NCBI GenBank assembly: GCA_964565895.1
Contig: CAZMGT010000017.1
Coordinates: forward strand, 1-57,888
DNA length: 57,888 nucleotides
Direction: 5' to 3'
Origin: CAZMGT01 sp964565895
GTDB taxonomy: Bacteria; Armatimonadota; Zipacnadia; UBA1398; CAZMGT01
Within the stretch, counting starts at the first letter, position 1, and the number at the start of each line of letters is the position of its first letter. This document shows positions 16,218 to 23,833 of the stretch, piece after piece. The notes under the pieces are model-generated. The model saw only the letters and a program-made list of their open reading frames with translations, ran no database searches and was not told the origin of the DNA. Both the position numbers and the translations under genes were made by a program.

Positions 16218-16721
16218 ATGGCAACCGTGAGCCGCGAGCGCTCTGCTCTCACGTCCTCGATGGAGGATTATTTGGAGGCGATCTACGCCCTGCAGCGCAA
16301 GCACGAGGCGGCGCGGGTGAAGGACATTGCCCGCGCGCTGGGGGTAAAGATGCCCAGCGTTACGGGCGCGCTGAAGCTGCTTAAGGCAAAGCAGCTCGTG
16401 GAGCACGAGCGCTATGGCAGGGTGCGGCTGACGAGCAGGGGCCTCGCCGCCGCGCGCCAGGTGGACCGCAGGCACCGCGCGCTGGTGGAGTTTTTGACGG
16501 CGATCTTAAAAGTTCCCCCGCAGCGCGCGGAGGAGGAGGCCTGCCGCCTGGAGCACGCCATTAGCAGCGAGACGCTGCGCCGGCTGAGCTGCCTGGTGAA
16601 CTTCCTGCGCGACTGCCCGCGCACAGGCGGCGACTGGCTCGCGCGGCTTTCCGAGCGCTTGGAGGCCTCGCGCTGCTCGGCGAGCTGCGAGCAGTGCATC
16701 GAGCAGATCGCCCTGCCCTAA
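16218..16721 (+). CDS. DtxR/MntR-family metal-dependent transcriptional repressor
   Basis: The product has 167 residues. Winged helix-turn-helix about 12-75: SSMEDYLEAIYALQ, RVKDIARALGVKMPSVTGALKLLKAKQLVEHE, followed by the metal-binding/dimerisation domain RRHRALVEFLTAILKV, EEACRLEHAIS and ETLRRLSCLVNFL. No C-terminal SH3-like domain, so MntR-like in length. The C-terminus has a Cys cluster (CSASCEQC). It senses Fe(II) or Mn(II); which one cannot be told from sequence. It has its own operator-bearing promoter and a terminator after the stop, so it is monocistronic. No iron or manganese transporter gene is adjacent. Confidence 0.9.
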   Translation: MATVSRERSALTSSMEDYLEAIYALQRKHEAARVKDIARALGVKMPSVTGALKLLKAKQLVEHERYGRVRLTSRGLAAARQVDRRHRALVEFLTAILKVPPQRAEEEACRLEHAISSETLRRLSCLVNFLRDCPRTGGDWLARLSERLEASRCSASCEQCIEQIALP

Positions 16722-16762
16722 GCAGCGGCCGGGGCAGGAAGAACGCTGAAAAAGCAGCACAG

Positions 16763-16793
16763 CCCGCGGGGAAGCAAGCCTGCGGGTTTTCTT
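16763..16793 (+). terminator. Rho-independent terminator after the DtxR-type gene
   Basis: CCCGCGGG (16763-16770) pairs with CCTGCGGG (16779-16786; one G.T pair) across an 8-nt loop, followed by TTTTCTT. It lies 41 nt after the stop. Confidence 0.8.
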
Positions 16794-16804
16794 AGACGGC
16801 GAAA

Positions 16805-16820
16805 GTTAGGCGCGCCAAAC
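16805..16820. promoter_or_regulatory. Second DtxR-type operator candidate, upstream of the exported protein
   Basis: GTTAGG-CGCG-CCAAAC has the same 6-4-6 architecture as the operator core GTTAGG-CAAA-CCTAAC at 16176-16191, with one mismatch in the right arm. It lies 45 nt upstream of the GTG at 16865, after the terminator. This suggests the next gene belongs to the metal regulon. The flanks AAGTT/AACTT extend it into a near-palindrome of 20 bp. Confidence 0.5.
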
Positions 16821-16864
16821 TTACGCGCGCTCCACATATCGCTCTTGCTAAGGGGTGAGCCACT

Positions 16865-17473
16865 GTGCGCGTGTGCTGTTTGCTGTCGCTTGTTGCTCTC
16901 CTCCGTTGCTTGCCCGCCTGGGCCGCGCCCATGGGCAATGCGATTATCTCCGTGGCCGAGGTGCTCGAGGAACACGTTGTTTTCGAGGACCTCGCCCTCG
17001 TCCACGACCTGCGCGCGGGGGGCACCGAGATAACGTTTAACAGCCAACTGGGCATTGGCCACAAGATGGATATCGGCGCGGACCTTCCCCTTGCCCCGCG
17101 CGGTCACGTTGTGTTTAGCGTGACGCGCATGGTCTACGACCGCGGGCGGGCGCGTGCGCGCGCGGCGCTGCTGAACATCGGCGCGCCGGGGGAGGAGCAG
17201 GCGGAGCTTGTCCTCGGCTACGATGTGCGCGACTGGACGGCGCACCTGGGCGCGGCGGCCGGCGCGGGGCGAGGGTGCTGGTTTGGCGGGGCGACATGGC
17301 ATGTGGCTGAGGACTGGATGATCCACCTCGAGTATCACGCGGGCGAGCGCGCGGCGGCCGCGGGGTTTGAGTGGGCGCTTTCCGAGCAGTGCAGCGTGCT
17401 CTGCAGCAGGATTATGGAGGAGGGGGGCAAGGGGCGCGTTTTCCTTGACCTTATCTTTACGAAAAGGTTCTAG
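16865..17473 (+). CDS. Small exported beta-rich protein, possible metal-regulated outer-membrane protein
   Basis: The product has 202 residues. Signal peptide about 1-20 (CCLLSLVALLRCLPAWAAP), then alternating strands with aromatic/Gly content (LVLGYDVRDWTAHLGAA, CWFGGATWHVAEDWMIHLEYHAGE, VFLDLIFTKRF) ending in Phe, typical of an outer-membrane barrel. No family recognised with confidence. It resembles the protein at 5-694 in size and style. GTG 16865 has AAGGGGTGAG upstream. The DtxR-type operator candidate at 16805-16820 suggests Fe or Mn control; transport of a metal or chelate is possible but unproven. Confidence 0.65.
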   Translation: MRVCCLLSLVALLRCLPAWAAPMGNAIISVAEVLEEHVVFEDLALVHDLRAGGTEITFNSQLGIGHKMDIGADLPLAPRGHVVFSVTRMVYDRGRARARAALLNIGAPGEEQAELVLGYDVRDWTAHLGAAAGAGRGCWFGGATWHVAEDWMIHLEYHAGERAAAAGFEWALSEQCSVLCSRIMEEGGKGRVFLDLIFTKRF

Positions 17474-17547
17474 GGCGCGCGCGGTGAATTGTCCCGCCGC
17501 GCGGCGACCGTGGCCGCGCACATGTTGTTTGCCTGGGAGAGCCGGCG

Positions 17548-18702
17548 ATGCCCAAGCAACCCGAACCGTCGTGGCACGATGGCCTGCGCGGCCTGCGCGC
17601 GGAAGAGTTCGACAGCCTGAGGCAGCTTTTGGAGACCGTCTTTTGGCCAGGGATCGTCGAGAAATATCCCCACTGCTACAACCTAGGCAACGCCGAGAAC
17701 CTGCGCGTGGTCGTTGAGGACGGCCGGGTAATCTCGCACGTGGGGGCCATTCAGCGCAATTTCACGATTTTCGGGTGCACGGTGCGCGTGGCGAGCCTGG
17801 GCGGGGTGGCCACATATCCCGAGCACCGGGCAAAGGGCCACGCCACGCGGCTGTTTGAGGACAACCTGCGCAAGTTTCGCGCCGACGGGGTGGACTTCGC
17901 CCTCGTCTCCGGCTACCGCAAGATGTATCACCGCTTCGGCTGCCGCTATGTAGGCAAGGACTGGCGGTTTACCCTTTCCGCGCAAAGCGCCGCGGCGCTA
18001 GACGAACCCGCGTTGGACCTTGTCGCAGCGACGCCGGAGGACGCCGCCCTGCTCGCCGAGATCTACCGCCGCGAACCGGTGCGCTGGCTGCGGCCGGTGG
18101 CCGACTATCGCCTGGCCATGGCCGGCTACGTGATGAACCGCCCGGCGAAGTTCTTCCTCGTGCGCGAAGGCCAGGCGCCGCGGGGATATCTCATCCTCCT
18201 CCGCTCGCGCCGCGACCCAAGCGAGCCGCGGGGCGAGATCGGCGAGTTCGCCGGCGAGCGCAAGGCGATCGTCGGCTGCCTGGGCAAGCTGGTTGCCCGC
18301 GAAGGGCTGGGGGAGCTTTCCCTGCACGTCTCCGGCTGGGATGGCCCGACGCGCGAGCTGCTCTGCGCGCGCGGCTTGGCCCCCTCGCCCGCGAACAGCT
18401 CGGGCACGGTGATGATCGTTAACTTCGTGCAGTTTATGGAGCGCATGCGGCCGTATTTCGAGGAGCTGTTGGGCCTGCGCGAGGCGCGGGGGCTGGTCTT
18501 CGCCCAAGACGGCGGGCGCATGGTGTTCGCCTATGGCGCGGACCAGGTCGTAGCCCAAAATGCGGGCGAGGCCGCCCAAGTTATCTTCGGCACGCTGGAG
18601 GGGGCGGAGGAGCGGCTGCTGCGCGAGGGCGGCCGCGCGGGCGAGGTGTTGCGCAAGATCTTCCCCCTTCCCGCGCCGTGGTATGGGATAAACTACGTTT
18701 AG
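17548..18702 (+). CDS. GNAT-family N-acetyltransferase (Eis-like)
   Basis: The product has 384 residues. The N-terminal GNAT domain has the acetyl-CoA motif ATYPEHRAKGHATRLF (R94-x-x-G97) and the following DGVDFALVSGYRKMYHRFGCRYVGKDW, where Y/F-rich residues match the Eis/GCN5 multi-domain class with a second acetyltransferase-like fold downstream. It transfers acetyl groups to an amine; the substrate is unknown. ATG 17548 has GGGAG upstream. It is 74 nt after the exported protein. Confidence 0.8.
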   Translation: MPKQPEPSWHDGLRGLRAEEFDSLRQLLETVFWPGIVEKYPHCYNLGNAENLRVVVEDGRVISHVGAIQRNFTIFGCTVRVASLGGVATYPEHRAKGHATRLFEDNLRKFRADGVDFALVSGYRKMYHRFGCRYVGKDWRFTLSAQSAAALDEPALDLVAATPEDAALLAEIYRREPVRWLRPVADYRLAMAGYVMNRPAKFFLVREGQAPRGYLILLRSRRDPSEPRGEIGEFAGERKAIVGCLGKLVAREGLGELSLHVSGWDGPTRELLCARGLAPSPANSSGTVMIVNFVQFMERMRPYFEELLGLREARGLVFAQDGGRMVFAYGADQVVAQNAGEAAQVIFGTLEGAEERLLREGGRAGEVLRKIFPLPAPWYGINYV

Positions 18703-18782
18703 CGCGAGGCAAGGACCCTAGGCGCGGGGCGTTCGTCAACTAATCAAACTCTCGGCGCTCGTCTTATGCGCAACGCCGGAGG

Positions 18783-18796
18783 ACCTCCGCGGAGGT
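18783..18796 (+). promoter_or_regulatory. Palindrome containing the Shine-Dalgarno of the 18806 gene
   Basis: ACCTCCGCGGAGGT is a perfect 14-nt palindrome. Its right half is the GGAGGT ribosome-binding site 10 nt before ATG 18806. In RNA, ACCTC/GAGGT could pair around CGCG and hide the site, so it could tune translation. Confidence 0.35.
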
Positions 18797-18805
18797 GAGC
18801 GGGGC

Positions 18806-20998
18806 ATGCGACGCTGGCGATTGCTTGCCGGGGCGCTGGGCGTCGCTCTCGTGGGCGCCCTGGCCGTGGGCCTGCGCGGGCGCGAACCCAGTTGCGCCGC
18901 GCAGCAGCTCGTTGTCTTCTGCTCGGAGAACTCGACGACCATCCCGCCATATGAGGTATTTGAGCTTACCTTTCGCCATGAACGGGAGTATGAAAACCCG
19001 TTTTTCGACGTGGACATCGAAGTTACGTTCCGCGCGCCCTCGGGGAAGGTATATCGCATCGGGGGGTTTCACTATGGCTCGACGGAAAAGCCCAAAATCC
19101 GCGCGCAGCGCGACAGCCGCGGCCGCGCGCATGTGACGTATTTGTTCAAAAAACGCAACCTGTGGAAGGCGCGCTTTGCCCCGACGGAGCTCGGGCGCTG
19201 GAGCTATCGCTGGCGCTTTGCCAACGCCCAAGGCGAGGCGGCCACGGGCGAGGGGACGTTTTTGTGCGTGAAAAACCGGGCGTATAACCCTGGTTTTGTC
19301 AGGCAAAACCCCAACAACCCGTTTCGCTGGGTATTCGACGACGGCACGCCCTATTTCCCCATTGGCCTGCAGAACGGCTATTTCGACAACTCGGCCACGG
19401 GCACGGGGCTGGACACCTATGCGCTCGAGGGCCCGTTTCGGCTCGATCGCGCGGGGCGGCCGGCGCCTCCGCCCGGGGCGATGTTTAAGCCCGGGCCGTC
19501 GTATAACCCGCTCAACGCCGATATTTACTTCCGGCGCTACAGCCGCTGCGGGTTTAACATCGTGCGCTTTTCGCAGCAGAACTTCTCCCTGCCTCTGTAT
19601 ACGGACCTAGACCACTACCTAACGCAGGAGGCAATCGCCGTAGACGACCTGCTGCGCTGCGCGCGCAAGTATGGGTTTAGGATCTTCTACGGCATCTTCG
19701 GCTACAAAAAGGTGTTTAACAACGAACCGGACAACGCCGAGGGCATGGCCAAGGTAAAGCGCTTTTTGCGCTACACGGTTAACCGCTGGGCGGCCTATGT
19801 GGACTTTTGGGAGTTTTTAAACGAGCAAAACGCCGACGACAAGTGGTATGCCATTATGGCCCCCTATCTGCGCTCGCTCGACCCCTATAAGCACCCCATC
19901 GCCACAAGTTGGGAGCGCCCGCAGCTTGCGGGAATCGACGTCTGCGCCCCGCACTGGTATGCGGGTATCACAAACGAGCTTTCCTGCGATGCGGAGACGG
20001 CGGGGCGCGCGGCGCGGTGGAAGAAGTTCGGCAAGCCGGTGATCGTGGGCGAGCACGGCAACTCTACGCCGCGCAACAAGCCCAAGCCTCCGGGCGTGGG
20101 CGGGGTGTGGGATCCGAAGTCTGCCCTGCGCATGAGGATTCGCAACTGGGCGGCGTTTTTCAACGAGATTTCGTTCATCTTTTGGAACACGAGCTACGCC
20201 AAAGACGGGCACTTTATGAACATTTGGCTCGGCCCGCGCGAGCGCGAGTATGTGCGCGCGCTGCAGGATTTCGCCTATCGGCTAGACTGCGACATTCGCA
20301 TGGTTCCCGTGGAGGTTTCGCAGCCGAAACTCGTGCGCGTCTACGGCCTGGCCTCCGCCGAGCGCGCCGCGGTTTACCTCCACCATTACAAGGACCACAC
20401 AACGCCCGTGCGCGGCGTTTCCGTTGCCCTTAACGTCCCCAAAGCGGCAACGGCATATTGGTATTCCACCGAGACGGCGGCGATTTTGAAGACCGTCCCC
20501 GCCCCCGCGGGCAGACAAACGTTTGTCGCGCCGGAGTTTGTTGTGGACATCGCCCTGCTCATCACCCCCGACGGCCCGCCGGACATCGACCACGACGGCA
20601 CCCCGAACGACCTCGACCCCGACGACGACAACGATGGCGTGCCCGACGCGAAAGACGCCTTTCCCCTCGAGCCCGAGGAGTGGGAGGACAAAGACGGGGA
20701 TCTTATCGGCGACGTCCTCGACGCCGATGTTGACGCCGACGGACTGGGCGACGACAAGAACAAAAACGGCATTGCCGACCACGAGGAGCGGGACATTGAC
20801 GGCGACGGCGTGCCGCGCTCGCGTGCGGTGCCTTGGGACGCGTTTCCGTTTAACCCCAAAGAGTGGCGCGACACAGACGGCGACGGAATCGGCGACAACG
20901 CCGACGAGGACGACGACGGCGACGGGTTTACCAACGCCGAGGAGCGCCGCGCGGGCACGGACCCGTTGGACAAGCTGAGCTTTCCCGTGGGCCAATAG
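18806..20998 (+). CDS. Exported DUF5060/glycoside-hydrolase-like enzyme with thrombospondin type 3 tail
   Basis: The product has 730 residues. Signal/membrane segment about 5-24. Residues about 34-160 form a DUF5060-like Ig domain (YEVFELTFRHEREYENPFFDV, ELGRWSYRWRF). A TIM-barrel GH5/GH39-like region spans about 170-490 with likely acid/base E340 in WEFLNEQN and nucleophile E416 in VIVGEHGN. A short beta domain follows to about 590. Residues about 591-726 hold Asp-rich DxDxDG repeats (IDHDGTPNDLDPDDDNDG, DTDGDGIGDNADEDDDGDG) of thrombospondin type 3 kind, which bind calcium. Substrate unknown; the family includes beta-mannosidases, xylanases and similar enzymes. ATG 18806 has GGAGGTGA about 7 nt upstream. 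Confidence 0.83.
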   Translation: MRRWRLLAGALGVALVGALAVGLRGREPSCAAQQLVVFCSENSTTIPPYEVFELTFRHEREYENPFFDVDIEVTFRAPSGKVYRIGGFHYGSTEKPKIRAQRDSRGRAHVTYLFKKRNLWKARFAPTELGRWSYRWRFANAQGEAATGEGTFLCVKNRAYNPGFVRQNPNNPFRWVFDDGTPYFPIGLQNGYFDNSATGTGLDTYALEGPFRLDRAGRPAPPPGAMFKPGPSYNPLNADIYFRRYSRCGFNIVRFSQQNFSLPLYTDLDHYLTQEAIAVDDLLRCARKYGFRIFYGIFGYKKVFNNEPDNAEGMAKVKRFLRYTVNRWAAYVDFWEFLNEQNADDKWYAIMAPYLRSLDPYKHPIATSWERPQLAGIDVCAPHWYAGITNELSCDAETAGRAARWKKFGKPVIVGEHGNSTPRNKPKPPGVGGVWDPKSALRMRIRNWAAFFNEISFIFWNTSYAKDGHFMNIWLGPREREYVRALQDFAYRLDCDIRMVPVEVSQPKLVRVYGLASAERAAVYLHHYKDHTTPVRGVSVALNVPKAATAYWYSTETAAILKTVPAPAGRQTFVAPEFVVDIALLITPDGPPDIDHDGTPNDLDPDDDNDGVPDAKDAFPLEPEEWEDKDGDLIGDVLDADVDADGLGDDKNKNGIADHEERDIDGDGVPRSRAVPWDAFPFNPKEWRDTDGDGIGDNADEDDDGDGFTNAEERRAGTDPLDKLSFPVGQ

Positions 20999-21487
20999 CC
21001 GGCCCCCGCGCCACACAAAGCCCCTAGCCTTGCCACTCCGGCGGAAGGAAAGCGGCCGCGCGAGCTGGCCATGGCACCCGTGCCGGCCAGCGCCAGGGCG
21101 GCGACAAGCCGCGCCTGCGCGAAAGCGCGGGGCGGGGACGCCGCAGGCGACGAATCTCCTTGCCTCTGTTCGTGGCTCGGCGGCGGCTTTAGAAAAGTCC
21201 GTTTTCCTGCTGGAGCTAGCGGGAGCGCTTGCCGCCGACCGTCCGCGGCGAGTAGTTGCCCGAGGCGCAGCGCGGCGGCGAGCGCGCGGGGGGAGGATCT
21301 TGCCCGCGGGGGCGAGGGACAGGGCAGCGGGGTGGGAGAATATCTATTCACTGCGTGTTCGGGGTTGCGCAAGTAGTTGGGCAATGTGCTATACTACGCG
21401 TTCGTTCGCGCAGCGCCCTTGGGCATCGCCCGGGGCGTTAATGCGACAGGGGCTTTTCCCTAGCTTCGCTGTCGAGGAGGACCACGG
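20999..21487. other. 489-nt gene-free stretch before the aldehyde dehydrogenase gene
   Basis: No convincing coding region on either strand: possible short reading frames have no recognisable protein or start signal. It contains a promoter at 21365-21395 and a 5' leader of roughly 85 nt. I see no other structure. Confidence 0.6.
21365..21395 (+). promoter_or_regulatory. Extended -10 promoter for the aldehyde dehydrogenase gene
   Basis: TTGCGC (21365-21370), a 19-nt spacer and TATACT (21390-21395), preceded by TGC (21387-21389), giving GTGCTATACT. The -10 is strong; the -35 is weak and the spacer long, as tolerated with an extended -10. Confidence 0.55.
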
Positions 21488-23035
21488 ATGCTACCGGAGT
21501 TTCGCAACGAGCCTCTGACGGATTTCTCCAATCCCAAAGAGGCGGAAGCGTTTGAACAGGCACTGGCAAAGGTCGAGTCGGAGCTTGGCAAATTCTACCC
21601 ATCCGTGGTCGGCCCAGAGGAGATCACGGACGGTGAGCGGTTTACATCGGTCAACCCAGCGCAGCCCGACCAGGTAATCGGAGAGTTTATCAAAGCGGAC
21701 AAGGAGCTCGCCGCGCGCGCCGTAGAGGCCGCCGCCGAGGCGTTTGAGCATTGGCGCCGCGTTAACCCGTTTGAGCGCGCGCGCTATGTGCTCACCGCAG
21801 CGGCGGAGCTGCGCCGGCGCAAGCACGAGTTCTCCGCGCTGATGGTTCTCGAGGTAGGCAAGTCCTGGGTCGAGGCCGATGCCGATGTCGCCGAGGGGCT
21901 GGACCTAATGGAGTTTTACGCGCGGCAAATGATGCGCCTCGCCCAGCCCCAGCCCCTGACCCCCGTGCCCGGGGAGGAGGTGGACCTGATTTACCTCCCG
22001 CTGGGCGTGGGTATCGTCATTCCCCCGTGGAACTTCCCCATCGCCATTATGGGCGGGATGACCACGGCGGCGATCGTTGCCGGCAACACGGCGGTGCTCA
22101 AGCCGGCCTCGGCGGCGCCGACCCTGGCGCGCAAGTTTTGCGAGCTGTTCTGGGAGCAGGGCCTGCCCACCGGCGTGCTTAACTTCCTCCCCGGGTTGGG
22201 CGCGGAAATCGGCGACACGCTCACCGCGCACCCCCTCACCCGGTTCATCACGTTTACGGGCAGCAAGGAGGTTGGCCTGCGCATTAACGAGATCGCCGCG
22301 AAGATCCAGCCCGGGCAGAAGTGGATTAAGCGCACGATCCTCGAGATGGGCGGCAAGGATTGCATTATCGTCGACGAAACGGCCGACCTAGACCTCGCCG
22401 CCGATGGGATAATCGTCTCCGCGTTCGGCTACCAAGGGCAGAAGTGCTCCGCCTGCTCGCGGGCGATCATCGTCGAGGACGTCTACGACGCGATGGTCGA
22501 GAAACTCCTGGAGCGCGTGAAGAAGATTACCGTCGGGCCCCCGCGCGAGCGCTGCAACTTTATGGGCCCGGTGATCGACGAGGCGGCGGAGAGGAAGATC
22601 TTGGAGTATATCGAGATCGGCAAGTCCGAGGGCGAGCTGCTCTGCGGCGGGCGCAAGCTGGACATGCCCGGCCATTTCATCGAGCCCACGATCTTCGGCC
22701 GCGTAGATCCCTACGCGCGCATCGCCCAGGAGGAGATCTTCGGCCCCGTCCTCGCGCTGATCCCCGTGGTGGGCTTCGACGAGGCGCTCGAGGTCGCCAA
22801 CTGCACGGAGTACGGCCTTACCGGCTCGCTCTACACCCGCTGGCGGAGCAGGAAGGAGACGGCGCGCTACGAGTTTCACGTGGGCAACCTCTACTTCAAC
22901 CGCAAGTGCACCGGCGCGCTTGTCGGGGCGCATCCGTTCGGCGGGTTTAACATGTCCGGCACGGACTCTAAGGCCGGGGGCCGCGACTACCTGCTCCTGC
23001 TCACCCAAGCGAAGTCCATCGGCGACCGGCTATAG
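21488..23035 (+). CDS. rocA: Delta-1-pyrroline-5-carboxylate dehydrogenase-type aldehyde dehydrogenase (RocA-like)
   Basis: The product has 515 residues, the length of the RocA/PutA-type P5C dehydrogenases. PWNFPIAI (N182), FTGSKEVGL, catalytic-base LEMGGK (E286), nucleophile in GYQGQKCSACSRAI (C320), EEIFGPVLALIPV and FGGFNMSGTDSKAGGRDYL. It oxidises glutamate semialdehyde/P5C to glutamate with NAD, the last step of proline/arginine breakdown. The N-terminus NEPLTDFSNPKE matches this family too. ATG 21488 has GAGGAGG upstream. Tyr codons are mostly TAC, unlike the neighbour. It is convergent with the giant protein gene, leaving only 18 nt. Confidence 0.92.
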   Translation: MLPEFRNEPLTDFSNPKEAEAFEQALAKVESELGKFYPSVVGPEEITDGERFTSVNPAQPDQVIGEFIKADKELAARAVEAAAEAFEHWRRVNPFERARYVLTAAAELRRRKHEFSALMVLEVGKSWVEADADVAEGLDLMEFYARQMMRLAQPQPLTPVPGEEVDLIYLPLGVGIVIPPWNFPIAIMGGMTTAAIVAGNTAVLKPASAAPTLARKFCELFWEQGLPTGVLNFLPGLGAEIGDTLTAHPLTRFITFTGSKEVGLRINEIAAKIQPGQKWIKRTILEMGGKDCIIVDETADLDLAADGIIVSAFGYQGQKCSACSRAIIVEDVYDAMVEKLLERVKKITVGPPRERCNFMGPVIDEAAERKILEYIEIGKSEGELLCGGRKLDMPGHFIEPTIFGRVDPYARIAQEEIFGPVLALIPVVGFDEALEVANCTEYGLTGSLYTRWRSRKETARYEFHVGNLYFNRKCTGALVGAHPFGGFNMSGTDSKAGGRDYLLLLTQAKSIGDRL

Positions 23036-23053
23036 CGCCCCGCGGCGCGGCAG

Positions 23054-23833
23054 CTACTCGCTCTGCACGATGGGATAGTGCGCGGGGGCGCTCCAGTGGC
23101 CCGTGCCGTCGAGCGCGCGCACGTGGAGGAACCAGCGCCCGGGGGCGGGCTTGCGCTGGGGGCGGAAGTTTGTCTCGCGCACGTTTACCCGCCGCGGGGG
23201 GACGGTATCCGGCCGGTCGTCGAACGCCACGCTGTAGCCCGCGATGCCCGTAGCGTCGGACGCGCGCCAGGAGAAGACGGGGTGGGCGTTGCTCGGGCCG
23301 ACGACGGCGAAGTTGTCGATGTGAAAACTGGCCCCGGGCGGCGTCTCGCGCGCCCCGCGGTCTAAGAACAGAATGCGCTCGATGACCAGCGGGCCCGCGC
23401 GGCGGCCGCCGAGCACGCGAACCTGCATCGCAGCGAGCTGGCTGGCCAGGCTGAGCAGGTTAAACCGCGCGTGGTGCCAGCGGTTGTCGGGAACCACCCC
23501 GGGGATGCGGAACACCGCCCCCGGCTCGGCGTCGGTGAAATTCACGGGAATAGGGTGGCCGGCGACGACGAACACCAAGTCCACCTGGGCCTCGCGCGAG
23601 ATGCGGTAGTCGAACTCAAGGTAGGGGCAATTGTTTGCGGAAAACGGCGTTTTGCGAGCGACGACGCCGAACTCGCCCTGGGCCGGCGCGACGACGCGCA
23701 GGCTCGCCGCGCCGCTGCGCTTAACCCGGGGGTCGAGGGCAAGCTGCGTTAGCCCCAGCCCCTCCCATTCCCCCACGTCGCCGTCGAACGTGTCGAACAA
23801 CGCCAGGGGATGGGTGGGGGAGGCAATGCGCGG
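23054..23833 (-). repeat. Protein A, module repeat 3 (C-terminal)
   Basis: Residues about 1661-1919: jelly-roll with DNRWHHARFNL and SFHIDNF, then Ig-like VAFDDRPDTVPP ... WFLHVRALDGTGHW. This copy lacks the second Ig-like domain that follows in copies 1 and 2. Confidence 0.7.

Noticed and set aside
21071..21376. Possible reading frame in the stretch before the aldehyde dehydrogenase gene
   Set aside because: Very Ala/Arg-rich, low-complexity translation with no family resemblance and no good start signal; it looks like a GC-rich shadow frame.
23036..23053. Hairpin GC-rich overlap at the convergent ends of the aldehyde dehydrogenase and giant gene A
   Set aside because: Only 18 nt of non-coding sequence and no T tract; not enough for a terminator call.
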